This document shows, piece after piece, positions 1 through 8,625 of a stretch of 64,000 nt of DNA (position 1 is the first letter of the stretch; each line of letters opens with the position of its first letter). The stretch is taken from positions 21,941-85,940 of the forward strand of contig CAZHFZ010000009.1 in NCBI GenBank assembly GCA_964531455.1, in the 5' to 3' direction. The position numbers and the translations under genes are program-made. This DNA comes from Ga0077527 sp964531455 (GTDB lineage: Bacteria; Pseudomonadota; Gammaproteobacteria; Burkholderiales; SG8-41). The notes under the pieces are model-generated. The model searched no databases and had not been told where the DNA came from. It saw nothing but the letters and a program-made list of their open reading frames with translations.

Positions 1-76
1 AACGCGAGTCGGCAACGACAAGGTTGAAAAACGGGCGCTTTTTGGCGCCACCACGAGCTAAACGGACCACCACCAT
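1..76 (-). CDS. rpsP: 30S ribosomal protein S16, 5' fragment
   Basis: Only the first 25 codons are inside the window. The start codon is the ATG at 76-74, and the reading continues MVVVRLARGGAKKRPFF and then NLVVADSR, which is the invariant N-terminus of bacterial S16. S16 is a primary binder of 16S rRNA in the small ribosomal subunit. The gene reads leftward out of the window; in betaproteobacteria it normally heads an rpsP-rimM-trmD-rplS operon, which would lie to the left. A matching promoter lies at 116-145. Confidence 0.93.
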   Translation of the reverse strand, partial: MVVVRLARGGAKKRPFFNLVVADSR

Positions 77-115
77 GACGGATTTCCCGGTGACTGAAAA
101 AGTCGAAAGGGGCGG

Positions 116-145
116 ATTTTACGGTACTTTCCCCCTTCTAAGCAA
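116..145 (-). promoter_or_regulatory. Predicted sigma70 promoter of rpsP
   Basis: On the minus strand, TTGCTT (145-140) and TAAAAT (121-116) are separated by 18 bp. They sit about 40 bp upstream of the rpsP start codon. Position and hexamers fit a housekeeping promoter; this is a by-eye call. Confidence 0.5.
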
Positions 146-230
146 CGTTTAATCACAATACCTGTAAATGCCCGGGATTTCAGCGCCGACACCGAAAATC
201 AACATAACCAATTGTTTTTAAAGAAAATTT

Positions 231-1082
231 ATGAATAATCCAGAAAAAACACCCAGCGAACGCATCGTCGCCGCCCTGAAGATCCGCTATGGCGCCGGTT
301 TCCAGGTCAATCCCGACCAAGCCGGAATTAATGAACTGGCGCGCATTGCCGAGCATCGCTCGCTGCGCCGCTACCGCCCGGACCCGGTCAGCACCGACCT
401 GCTGCAGTTGCTTTGCGCCTGCGCGCTGTCGGCACCGACCAAGAGCGATCTGCAGCAAGCTGACATCATCCATGTCGCCGATCCCGCCAAACGCCAGCGT
501 ATCGTCGCTCATCTGCCGGAAATGCCGTGGATCCTCGATGCGCCGCTGTTTCTGGTGTTTTGTGGCAACAACCGGCGGATCCGCCATATCGGGCAATGGC
601 GCGGCAAACCGTTCGCCAATGAACACCTTGACCACTTCATGAATGCGGCCGTCGATGCCGGCATCGTCATGATGAATTTCATCAGTGCCGCCGAAGCCGC
701 AGGACTCGGCACCTGCCCTATCAGCGCGATCCGCAATGCCATTGACACCGTCAGCAAAGAACTGGAATTGCCCGAGGGCGTGTTCCCGATCGCCGGTTTA
801 TGCGTGGGATACCCCGAGGCGGCCGGCCATATCAGTCCGCGCCTGTCGCTCGACGTGACAGTCCATACCGACCGTTACGATGAATCGCAGCTAAAGGAAC
901 AGGTGGAAGCCTACGACCGTCGACGCCATGCCAACCACCCATACGGGAAGCAGCGACGCATCAAGCAGTTTGGCGCCGCGGATTTTTACGGCTGGTCCGA
1001 AGACAAGGCCCGGCAATACGCCGAACCGGAACGCGCGGATTTCGGCGCCTACATCCGGCGCCAGGGCTTCAGCCTGAAATAG
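231..1082 (+). CDS. Nitroreductase family oxidoreductase
   Basis: A 283-residue FMN-dependent nitroreductase-fold protein. The N-terminal stretch EHRSLRRYRPDPVS followed by ALSAPTKSDLQ is the usual FMN-phosphate-binding region, and the later AAEAAGLGTCPI and FPIAGLCVGYP segments are typical of the family's second half. Members use NAD(P)H to reduce nitroaromatics, quinones or flavins; the substrate here cannot be told. The long, charged C-terminal tail (about 60 residues after the GYP motif) is the NfsA-like layout. It is a single gene between divergent rpsP and convergent ffh, with a weak ribosome binding site ahead of the ATG. It starts about 85 bp from the rpsP promoter. Confidence 0.85.
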   Translation: MNNPEKTPSERIVAALKIRYGAGFQVNPDQAGINELARIAEHRSLRRYRPDPVSTDLLQLLCACALSAPTKSDLQQADIIHVADPAKRQRIVAHLPEMPWILDAPLFLVFCGNNRRIRHIGQWRGKPFANEHLDHFMNAAVDAGIVMMNFISAAEAAGLGTCPISAIRNAIDTVSKELELPEGVFPIAGLCVGYPEAAGHISPRLSLDVTVHTDRYDESQLKEQVEAYDRRRHANHPYGKQRRIKQFGAADFYGWSEDKARQYAEPERADFGAYIRRQGFSLK

Positions 1083-1103
1083 GCGAAGGCTCTCCGGGAA
1101 TGT

Positions 1104-2459
1104 TTAGCGCATTCCCGGGAACATGCCTTTCATCGAACGCATCATTTTCGCCATGCCGCCCTTGGCAACCATTTTCATCATCTTCTGCGTCTGCTCGAAC
1201 TGGTTCAGCAGACGATTCACTTCCTGAACCGTCACCCCGGCGCCGGCGGCAATGCGCCGCTTGCGCGAGGCCTTGATCAGTTCCGGCTTCGCGCGCTCGA
1301 GCCGGGTCATCGAATTGATGATGCCTTCTAGACGGCGGATTGCCTTGTCTTCCATCTGCGGAGCGCCCTGCGCCGCAGCCTGCGCCAGTTGCGCGGGAAG
1401 CTTGTCCATCAGAGCGCTGACGCCACCCATCTTGCGCATCTGGGCCACCTGCTGCTTGAAATCTTCCAGATCGAAACCTTTGCCGGACTTGACCTTGCGT
1501 GCGAGCTTTTCAGCCTCGACACGATCCACTGACTTGGTCACATCTTCGATCAGTGACAGCACATCGCCCATACCGAGAATGCGCGACGCCATGCGGTCGG
1601 GATGGAAGGCTTCGAGTCCGGTAACTTTTTCGCCAGTGCCGGCAAATTTGATCGGCTTTCCGGTGACATGGCGCACCGACAACGCGGCGCCACCACGGGA
1701 ATCGCCATCGAGTTTGGTCAGGATGACGCCGGTCAGCGGCAGCGCTTCACCGAAGGCCTTCGCCACGTTGACCGCATCCTGGCCCTGCATCGCGTCAACC
1801 ACAAACAGCGTTTCGATCGGATGCACCGCGGCATGCAGTTCGCGGATCTCCTGCATCATCGCTTCGTCGATCGCAAGGCGGCCAGCGGTATCGACGATCA
1901 GCACTTCGTGATAATGGGTACGCGCATACTCCAGCGCGCGCTTAGCAATATCGACCGGTCGCTCGCCATTGGCGACCGGATGGAAATCCACCTCGACCTG
2001 CCCGGCCAATACCTTCAACTGCTCAATTGCAGCCGGCCGATACACGTCGCAACTGGCCAGCAGCACTTTCTTTTTCTGCTCAATACGCAACCAGCGCGCC
2101 AGTTTTCCCGCCGTCGTGGTCTTGCCTGCGCCCTGCAGACCGGCCATCAGAATAACCGCTGGAGGCTGGACCGCGAGATTGAGCGATTCATTGTGATCGC
2201 CCATCAGCGCGATCAGTTCACGGTGTACTACACCGACAAGCGCCTGTCCCGGTGTCAGGCTGCCAACCACCTCTTCGCCGACGGCTTTTTCGCGCACACG
2301 GTCTATAAAGGCCTTGACGACCGGCAAGGCCACATCGGCCTCCAACAGGGCCATGCGCACTTCTCGCAGAGCATCCTGAGTATTGGCTTCGGTCAGCCGC
2401 GCTTCTCCGCGCAGCGTCTTGACAACTTTCGCGAGGCGACCGGTCAGGTTGTCGAACAT
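1104..2459 (-). CDS. ffh: Signal recognition particle protein Ffh
   Basis: The 451-residue GTPase of the SRP, which binds 4.5S RNA and delivers nascent membrane proteins to FtsY. The N and G domains come first: P-loop GLQGAGKTT at residues 107-115, DTAGR at 190-194, TKLDGD at 248-253. The C-terminal M domain ends in a methionine-rich tail (MMKMVAKGGMAKMMRSMKG) used for signal-peptide and RNA binding. Length and order are normal. It is convergent with the nitroreductase gene (22 bp apart) and divergent from ypjD (33 bp), the same ffh-ypjD-corB neighbourhood as in E. coli. Confidence 0.98.
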   Translation of the reverse strand: MFDNLTGRLAKVVKTLRGEARLTEANTQDALREVRMALLEADVALPVVKAFIDRVREKAVGEEVVGSLTPGQALVGVVHRELIALMGDHNESLNLAVQPPAVILMAGLQGAGKTTTAGKLARWLRIEQKKKVLLASCDVYRPAAIEQLKVLAGQVEVDFHPVANGERPVDIAKRALEYARTHYHEVLIVDTAGRLAIDEAMMQEIRELHAAVHPIETLFVVDAMQGQDAVNVAKAFGEALPLTGVILTKLDGDSRGGAALSVRHVTGKPIKFAGTGEKVTGLEAFHPDRMASRILGMGDVLSLIEDVTKSVDRVEAEKLARKVKSGKGFDLEDFKQQVAQMRKMGGVSALMDKLPAQLAQAAAQGAPQMEDKAIRRLEGIINSMTRLERAKPELIKASRKRRIAAGAGVTVQEVNRLLNQFEQTQKMMKMVAKGGMAKMMRSMKGMFPGMR

Positions 2460-2492
2460 GGCTTAAGGGGTGGCTTCAGGTAAACTGGACAT

Positions 2493-3317
2493 ATGCAGGC
2501 AATTTTACCGTATCTCGCCAGCGCGCTCCTTTACACGGCCATGGCCGTCTACTTCTGGCGGCTGCACTGGTCGACCGAGGCGCCTTTAACGACCCCTTTG
2601 CGCAGCTTTGCCGAACGGGCTGCCGTGTTGGCTACCCTCACCGTTCATGGCACCGTGCTGTTCAGCGTAATGTTTGCCGGCAATACGCTGCGTATCGGCG
2701 TCGGCGATGCGATTTCCGCCATATTAGGCCTGACCGTACTCATCTACTGGCTGGGCAGCCTGTTCTACCGGCTCGAGGGCCTGCAGGCGATGATCATGCC
2801 TGCAGCAGCAATCGCAGCCCTCCTGCCGGGACTGCTACCCGAAGCAAAACCACTGCCAAACACTGAGCTGCTTGCATTCAAGCTGCACATACTGATGTCG
2901 ATGGCGGCCTACAGTCTTTTTACCATTGCCTCGCTCCACGTGTTGCTGATGGCGATGCTGGAGCGCCGGTTGCACATGGGTTCCCTGCCCACCGGGCTGC
3001 GCCGCCTGCCACCGCTGTTGACGATGGAGACATTGCTTTTCCGGATCATCTGGGCAGGGTTTGTGATGCTGACGTTGACCTTGGTCAGCGGTATCTTTTT
3101 TTCGGAAGAAGTCTTTGGCAAGGCAGCGCGCCTCAATCACAAGACCATTTTCGGGTTTGTGTCGTGGACCGTGTTTGCCGCTCTTCTTCTTGGACGCCAT
3201 TTTCGCGGCTGGCGCGGCCGTGTCGCCGTGCGCTGGACTCTTGCCGGGTTCCTGCTTCTGGTGCTCGCCTATTTGGGCAGCAAATTCGTTCTGGAAGTGC
3301 TGCTCGGCCGCAGCTGA
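2493..3317 (+). CDS. ypjD: YpjD/CcsA-like inner membrane protein
   Basis: A 274-residue polytopic membrane protein with about eight hydrophobic segments, of the cytochrome c assembly (CcsA/HemX-like) superfamily. The tryptophan-rich haem-handling motif of true CcsA is not evident, so a direct role in haem delivery should not be assumed. The segment NHKTIFGFVSW near residue 215 is typical of YpjD. The position between divergent ffh and a CorB/CNNM gene is conserved through beta- and gammaproteobacteria, which supports the name more than any catalytic motif does. In E. coli this neighbourhood has been associated with magnesium/cobalt transport genes. Confidence 0.85.
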   Translation: MQAILPYLASALLYTAMAVYFWRLHWSTEAPLTTPLRSFAERAAVLATLTVHGTVLFSVMFAGNTLRIGVGDAISAILGLTVLIYWLGSLFYRLEGLQAMIMPAAAIAALLPGLLPEAKPLPNTELLAFKLHILMSMAAYSLFTIASLHVLLMAMLERRLHMGSLPTGLRRLPPLLTMETLLFRIIWAGFVMLTLTLVSGIFFSEEVFGKAARLNHKTIFGFVSWTVFAALLLGRHFRGWRGRVAVRWTLAGFLLLVLAYLGSKFVLEVLLGRS

Positions 3318-3360
3318 CCAGACCGGCCTTTAGCCGGTTTCGTTTTTCGAGGCATAAAAC

Positions 3361-4656
3361 ATGGAATTCCTGATACTCGCCAGCCTGATACTGCTCAACG
3401 GCGCCTTCGCAATGTCGGAGGTCGCGCTGCTGACCGCGCGCCAGTCAAAACTGTCCACGATGGCACAACGCGGCGACAAACTTGCCGCTGCCGCGATCAA
3501 ACTCAGTTCCGATCCGACGCGTTTTCTCTCAACAGTGCAGATCGGGATTACTTCGATCGGGCTGCTTAACGGGATTGTCGGTGAAGCTATTCTTGCAGAG
3601 CCCTTTGCCGTCTGGCTGCAAGCTCAGGGTCTGGAACACAAACCCGCGAACATTACCGCCACGGCGATCGTGGTTGTCGGGGTGACCTATGTATCGATCG
3701 TTGTCGGCGAAATTGTGCCGAAGCGGCTCGGTCAGCACAGCGCCGAGAACATTTCGCGCTTCGTGGCATGGCCGATGCGGGTACTTGCATGGACTACAGC
3801 GCCCTTCGTGCATATGCTGACAAGATCTACCGAGGCGGTGCTGGGAGTTGCACTCAGGATCCTGCGCCTGCAGCCGCAAGAATCCGGTTCGCAGCCGCTG
3901 TCCATCGACGAAATCCGCACCATTGTCCTCGAATCATCCAATGTACTGCCGAAAAAACACGCATCGGTACTGCTAAACCTGCTGGAAATCGGCGCAATAA
4001 CGGTGGACGATGTCATGGTTCCACGCAACCAGATCGAGGGCATCAATATCGACCTGCCCATCGATGAAATCATCCAGCAGCTCTCGACCGCACATCACCG
4101 TCGTGTCGTGGTTTACCGCGATCAATTCGATAGTGTCATTGGTACGCTGCGGGTCAGGCACGCATTGACACTCATACAGCGCGACGAACTCACTCCGGAA
4201 AGTTTGAAAGAGATGATCCGCGAGGCGCATTTTGTTCCTTCGGCTACGCCTCTGCTCGCGCAGATCCAGAATTTTCAGGAACATGCAAACGGCGTAAGTT
4301 TGGTGGTTGACGAATACGGTGAAATCATGGGGCTGGTAACCTTGGAGGACATCCTTGAAGAAATCATCGGCGAGTTCACCACGCAATCGCCGCTGATGGC
4401 GCGCGGGCTGCACCCTCAACCAGACGGCAGCTTTGTCATTGAAGGCAGCATGCTGCTGCGCGAAATCAACCGCAAGCTGGGCTTCAGGTTTCCTCTTGAT
4501 GGCCCCAAGACGCTTAATGGATTGATCCTTGAGCACATGCAGGACATCCCCGAACCCAGTACCAGCGTACGTATCGCCGGCCATCCGCTGGAAATCCTGC
4601 AAACCCAGGACCGGGTGATCAAAAGTGTCCGGGTATACGCGCCCCATAAGCACTGA
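3361..4656 (+). CDS. corB: CorB/CNNM-type (HlyC/CorC family) membrane protein
   Basis: A 431-residue protein with the CNNM layout: an N-terminal DUF21 transmembrane domain (about residues 1-180), paired CBS domains (about 205-335, beginning near VDDVMVPRNQI), and a C-terminal CorC_HlyC domain from about 345. This family is linked to magnesium or cobalt export; CBS domains sense nucleotides. Several bacterial members carry old 'haemolysin' names, but nothing here suggests a toxin. The gene follows ypjD by 43 bp and is probably co-transcribed with it. Called CorB-like because E. coli yfjD (corB) occupies the same place next to ypjD and ffh. Confidence 0.88.
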   Translation: MEFLILASLILLNGAFAMSEVALLTARQSKLSTMAQRGDKLAAAAIKLSSDPTRFLSTVQIGITSIGLLNGIVGEAILAEPFAVWLQAQGLEHKPANITATAIVVVGVTYVSIVVGEIVPKRLGQHSAENISRFVAWPMRVLAWTTAPFVHMLTRSTEAVLGVALRILRLQPQESGSQPLSIDEIRTIVLESSNVLPKKHASVLLNLLEIGAITVDDVMVPRNQIEGINIDLPIDEIIQQLSTAHHRRVVVYRDQFDSVIGTLRVRHALTLIQRDELTPESLKEMIREAHFVPSATPLLAQIQNFQEHANGVSLVVDEYGEIMGLVTLEDILEEIIGEFTTQSPLMARGLHPQPDGSFVIEGSMLLREINRKLGFRFPLDGPKTLNGLILEHMQDIPEPSTSVRIAGHPLEILQTQDRVIKSVRVYAPHKH

Positions 4657-4770
4657 CAGCACAAGCGGGAGTGTGCGGTATCGCCTTTACAAAGGGTGCT
4701 ACTAAAGGCATCATTCCATCAATAACCGCTTGTAACTTATTGGTTCCTTGAGAGATTTTGGAGGCTCAGC

Positions 4771-5997
4771 ATGGCCACAGCCGCTGCCGCACGCAAACCG
4801 GATATCGTAGAAGTCACCTACCGTTGGGTCGGACAAGACCGGGCCGGGAAGACCGTTCGCGGCGAAATGCAAGCCAGCGGCGAGGCGCAGGTCAACGCGG
4901 TACTACGCCGGCAAGGCATCAAGGTCGTCGAGGTCAAGAAACAACGTCTTGGCAGGGGCGGCTCGGTCAGCGAAAAAGACATCACGCTGTTTACCCGTCA
5001 ATTGGCCACGATGATGAAATCCGGCGTGCCGCTGCTGCAGTCCTTCGACATCGTCGGCAAAGGTCACGCCAACCCGGCTGTGGCGCGTTTGCTGATGACG
5101 ATCAAGTCCGACGTTGAAACCGGCATGAACCTCAAACAGGCCTTTGAAAAACATCCGCTGCATTTTGATGCGCTGTTCTGCAACTTGGTCGGCGCCGGTG
5201 AAGCTGCCGGTATTCTGGAAAGCCTGCTCGACCGGCTCGCCACCTACAAAGAAAAGATCCTGGGCATCAAGGCCAAGATCAAATCGGCGCTGTTTTACCC
5301 GATCGCGATTATCGTGGTCGCGGTAGTGATCACCGCGATCATTATGATTTTCGTGATTCCGGCGTTCAAGGAAGTCTTCAAGAGTTTTGGCGCAGACCTG
5401 CCGATGCCAACGTTGATCGTGATGGCAATGTCAGACTTTGTCGTTGCCAACTGGTTCATCCTGTTCGGCGGCTTGGGCGCCAGCATTTACTTCTTTTTCT
5501 GGACGTGGAAACGTTCGGTAAAAATGCAGATGTTCATGGACCGTCTGGTATTGAAAATTCCGGTATTCGGCGACCTGATCCGCAAGTCTTCAATCGCACG
5601 CTGGACACGGACCCTGGCCACGATGTTTGCCGCCGGCGTACCACTGGTCGAAGCGCTGGGCTCGGTTGCCGGAGCGTCGGGCAACTACGTTTATTACGTG
5701 GCTACCAAAAAAATCCAGTCCGAGGTCTCCACCGGATCCAGTCTGACTTCGTCAATGCAGGGCACCGAGGTCTTTCCAAACATGGTGATCCAGATGGCGA
5801 TGATCGGCGAGGAGGCCGGCTCCCTGGATGCGATGCTCGGGAAGGTTGCCGACTTCTTTGAACAGGAAGTTGACGACACTGTCGAAGCGCTGGCGAGCTT
5901 GATGGAACCAATGATCATGGTAGTGCTGGGTACGCTGATCGGCGGCATGGTGATTGCCATGTATCTGCCGATTTTCAAACTCGGATCTGCGGTTTAA
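4771..5997 (+). CDS. pilC: Type IV pilus inner-membrane platform protein PilC
   Basis: A 408-residue GspF/PilC family protein, the inner-membrane platform on which the assembly ATPase acts during pilus extension. Two T2SSF domains are visible: residues about 72-195, starting FTRQLATMMKSGVPLL, and about 275-400, starting WTRTLATMFAAGVPLVEAL, the usual internal repeat. Three strong hydrophobic segments lie near 172-195, 220-245 and 375-400. A good ribosome binding site (GGAGG, 7 nt spacing) fixes the ATG. pilD follows 96 bp downstream, but the usual upstream pilB is absent: the preceding gene is corB, 114 bp away. Confidence 0.95.
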   Translation: MATAAAARKPDIVEVTYRWVGQDRAGKTVRGEMQASGEAQVNAVLRRQGIKVVEVKKQRLGRGGSVSEKDITLFTRQLATMMKSGVPLLQSFDIVGKGHANPAVARLLMTIKSDVETGMNLKQAFEKHPLHFDALFCNLVGAGEAAGILESLLDRLATYKEKILGIKAKIKSALFYPIAIIVVAVVITAIIMIFVIPAFKEVFKSFGADLPMPTLIVMAMSDFVVANWFILFGGLGASIYFFFWTWKRSVKMQMFMDRLVLKIPVFGDLIRKSSIARWTRTLATMFAAGVPLVEALGSVAGASGNYVYYVATKKIQSEVSTGSSLTSSMQGTEVFPNMVIQMAMIGEEAGSLDAMLGKVADFFEQEVDDTVEALASLMEPMIMVVLGTLIGGMVIAMYLPIFKLGSAV

Positions 5998-6093
5998 GAA
6001 TCACCGCGCCGAAACGCGCAGTGCCCAGGCAAGCTCACGCCAAGTACTGATGCGTCCAGAATTGACCACGCTCCCCGATTGCCGGCAGCATCC

Positions 6094-6945
6094 ATGATCA
6101 ACGCCTTGTCCGATCCCGTTATTTTTGCCGCATGCGCCGCCCTGTTCGGCCTATGCGTCGGTAGCTTCCTGAACGTCGTTATCCACCGCCTGCCCAAAAT
6201 GATGGAGCGGGACTGGCGAACCGAATGTGCCGAACTGGCCGGGCAGGAAGCGCCGGTAACTGAACGCTACAACCTCGTCGTGCCGCGATCCGCCTGTCCG
6301 TCGTGCGGGCAGCGCATCTCCGCGCTGCAAAATATACCGGTCATCAGCTGGCTCGCATTGCGCGGCAAATGCGCTGGCTGCGGCACACGCATATCCCCAC
6401 GCTATCCAGCGGTCGAGCTTCTGACCGGCATCCTCTCCGGATTCGTTGCCTGGCATTTTGGCTTTGGCATCGCCGGCGTTGGGGCGCTGATCTTCACCTG
6501 GGCAATAATCGCGTTAACGTTCATAGACTTGGATACGTTTTACCTGCCCGACAGCATCACGCTGCCGCTGCTGTGGCTGGGCCTGCTGATCAACATCGAC
6601 AACACTTACGTGACCTTGTCGTCGGCCGTCATCGGCGCTGTCGCCGGTTATCTGTCGCTGTGGTCGGTTTATTGGGTATTCAAATGGGCCACCGGCAAGG
6701 AAGGCATGGGTTACGGCGACTTCAAGCTGCTCGCAGCCATCGGCGCGTGGCTGGGCTGGACCATGCTGCCGCTGACCATACTGCTGTCGTCCTTGGTCGG
6801 CGCCGTGATCGGCATCGGCATGATTGCCTTTGCCGGCAGGGAACGCAGCATCCCCATCCCCTTTGGCCCGTATCTGGCCATTGCCGGGATGATCGCCATG
6901 CTCTACGGCCCCGCCCTGACCCGGGCCTACCTCGGCCCGCTCTGA
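6094..6945 (+). CDS. pilD: Prepilin leader peptidase / N-methyltransferase PilD
   Basis: An inner-membrane aspartyl protease of about 283 residues that cleaves and methylates type IV prepilins. The zinc-binding CPSCG ... CAGCG pair of CxxC motifs lies in the N-terminal cytosolic loop, as in bifunctional PilD/GspO. The two catalytic aspartates are in DLDTFYLPDS and GYGDFKLLAAIG. About eight hydrophobic segments are present. I chose the ATG at 6094 (MINALSDPV); an in-frame TTG at 6079 would add five residues, and neither has a convincing ribosome binding site. The stop overlaps the coaE start by one base (TGATG), implying translational coupling in a pilC-pilD-coaE unit. Confidence 0.94.
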   Translation: MINALSDPVIFAACAALFGLCVGSFLNVVIHRLPKMMERDWRTECAELAGQEAPVTERYNLVVPRSACPSCGQRISALQNIPVISWLALRGKCAGCGTRISPRYPAVELLTGILSGFVAWHFGFGIAGVGALIFTWAIIALTFIDLDTFYLPDSITLPLLWLGLLINIDNTYVTLSSAVIGAVAGYLSLWSVYWVFKWATGKEGMGYGDFKLLAAIGAWLGWTMLPLTILLSSLVGAVIGIGMIAFAGRERSIPIPFGPYLAIAGMIAMLYGPALTRAYLGPL

Positions 6946-7574
6946 TGCCGTACTGCGTCGGCGTCACCGGCGGTATCGGATCCGGTAAATCAAGTGCCGC
7001 CGCCCTTTTTGCCGAGTTCGGCGCCTGCGTAATCGACACTGACGACATCGCCCATGAGATGACCCGCCCCGGGGGTGCTGCCATGTCCGAAATCGCCGCA
7101 GCTTTCGGCGCCAAAGCCGTTGCTGCGGACGGCAGTCTTGACCGTGCAGCAATGCGCGAACTGGTATTTGCCGATTCCGCACGCCGCAAGGTGCTGGAGG
7201 GAATTCTCCACCCATTGATCCGTGCAGAGGCCCGGCGCCGCGTTGCCGGTGCAACGGCACCGTACGTGCTGCTGGTGGTGCCGCTGCTGCTTGAATCGGC
7301 CGGATATCCGGATCTGGTCCAGCGGATACTGGTCATCGACTGCGATGAATCACTGCAGATCAGCCGCACGATGCAACGCAGCGGCCTGACCGAAACAGCG
7401 GTGCGCGCGATCATGGCCGCACAACTGCCGCGACAGCAACGACTCGCCCGCGCCGATGACGTACTGCATAACGATGGCGATCTGGCCGGATTGCACAGCC
7501 AAGTCGCCGCACTGCATGACCGTTACCGGAATCTGGCACGGATGTCCGCGGTCGGACCCCTGAATTTGCCCTGA
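6945..7574 (+). CDS. coaE: Dephospho-CoA kinase
   Basis: A 209-residue enzyme for the last step of CoA synthesis, ATP-dependent 3'-phosphorylation of dephospho-CoA. The P-loop GGIGSGKS is at residues 9-16, followed by DTDDIAHEMTRPG, the substrate-binding region, and later HPLIRAEA and PLLLESAGY, all conserved in CoaE. The ATG is fixed by overlap with the pilD stop. The pilD-coaE-zapD-yacG order is standard in beta- and gammaproteobacteria. The same window also carries coaX, the first step of the pathway, at 53570-54298. Confidence 0.96.
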   Translation: MPYCVGVTGGIGSGKSSAAALFAEFGACVIDTDDIAHEMTRPGGAAMSEIAAAFGAKAVAADGSLDRAAMRELVFADSARRKVLEGILHPLIRAEARRRVAGATAPYVLLVVPLLLESAGYPDLVQRILVIDCDESLQISRTMQRSGLTETAVRAIMAAQLPRQQRLARADDVLHNDGDLAGLHSQVAALHDRYRNLARMSAVGPLNLP

Positions 7575-7662
7575 CACGGTGCATTAAGCCTTTATTTTTT
7601 CTGCTTTTTGCCCGATACTCCGGCAACTGCATTCTTACCCAACTCCATCGGGCGCACAGGGC

Positions 7663-8418
7663 GTGATTGTCTACGAGCATCCATTGAGCGAGCGTGTGCG
7701 AACCCTGCTGCGCCTTGAGGACCTGTTCGACCGCATCGACTACTTTGTCGGCAAAAACGACGGCGAAGAGCACCATGTTGCCTTACTGCTGATTTTCGAG
7801 ATCCTCGAAGTCGCAAGTCGTGCCGATCTCAAATCCGACCTGCTGCAGGAACTCGAACGCCAGAAACAGGTGCTCGAAGCACTGCGCGACAACCCTGACA
7901 TTTCCGAAGAAGCGCTGGAGAACGTGTTGTGGCAGATCGACCAATCGTCGTCGCGCCTGTTTCAGGCTTCAGGCAAGGTCGGTCAGGAGTTGCGCGAAAA
8001 CGAGTGGCTGATGAGCATCAAGCAGCGTACTGCGATCCCGGGCGGGGTCTGTGAATTTGACCTGCCCTCTTACCACTATTGGCTGCAGCAGGAGCCGGAT
8101 GCCCGCCGCCACGATCTGCAACAGTGGCTGGCGCCGTTCCTGCCCACACGCGATGCGATCGGCATCGTACTGCGCCTGCTCCGTGAAAGCGGTAAGACCA
8201 CCGGACAGGTGGCGCAGCAGGGTGTTTACCAACAGATGATGGCGGGACGCCTCGCGCAAATGCTGCGCATTGGCCTGGCCGATGACTACGCCTGCGTTCC
8301 GGAAATCAGTGCCAACAAATACGCGCTGAATATCCGCTTCACGACCCAGGAAGGCATGCAGCGACCGAAGGCGTCAGAATCCGACGTCGAATTTGAACTG
8401 ACCTTCTGCAATCTCTGA
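7663..8418 (+). CDS. zapD: Cell division protein ZapD
   Basis: A 251-residue cytoplasmic protein of the ZapD/YacF family, which cross-links and bundles FtsZ filaments to stabilise the Z ring. The start MIVYEHPLSERVRTLLRLED matches the family N-terminus closely and indicates the GTG at 7663. Downstream features such as the RVRTLLRLE helix and the C-terminal QRPKASESDVEFELTFC beta strand fit the family's all-helical plus beta-domain design. It lies between coaE and yacG, its usual place. Confidence 0.93.
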   Translation: MIVYEHPLSERVRTLLRLEDLFDRIDYFVGKNDGEEHHVALLLIFEILEVASRADLKSDLLQELERQKQVLEALRDNPDISEEALENVLWQIDQSSSRLFQASGKVGQELRENEWLMSIKQRTAIPGGVCEFDLPSYHYWLQQEPDARRHDLQQWLAPFLPTRDAIGIVLRLLRESGKTTGQVAQQGVYQQMMAGRLAQMLRIGLADDYACVPEISANKYALNIRFTTQEGMQRPKASESDVEFELTFCNL

Positions 8419-8421
8419 ATC

Positions 8422-8625
8422 ATGGCTGGAAGAATTGTCGCCTGCCCGCAGTGCGGTGCGAGCATCGAATGGAATCCCGAAAACCGTTTTCGCCCATTCT
8501 GTTCGGAACGCTGCAAGATGATTGATCTCGGCGCATGGGCGACCGAAAGTTATCGCGTTCCGGTCGTCGAAAGCGACGAATCCGAAGAACTGCCGACAGC
8601 AGATCCGGACTTCAGGCCGAACTAG
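8422..8625 (+). CDS. yacG: DNA gyrase inhibitor YacG
   Basis: A 67-residue zinc-ribbon protein that binds GyrB and inhibits gyrase. The four zinc ligands are C8, C11, C27 and C31 (CPQCG and CSERC). The following MIDLGAWATESYRVP and an acidic disordered tail are typical of YacG. It starts three bases after the zapD stop, so it is translated from the same message. Its 3' end overlaps the convergent Nudix-ThiE gene by four bases. Confidence 0.95.
   Translation: MAGRIVACPQCGASIEWNPENRFRPFCSERCKMIDLGAWATESYRVPVVESDESEELPTADPDFRPN

Noticed and set aside
6303..6944. Upstream extension of the coaE frame
   Set aside because: It overlaps pilD in another frame; the CoaE fold begins at the ATG at 6945, which overlaps the pilD stop.
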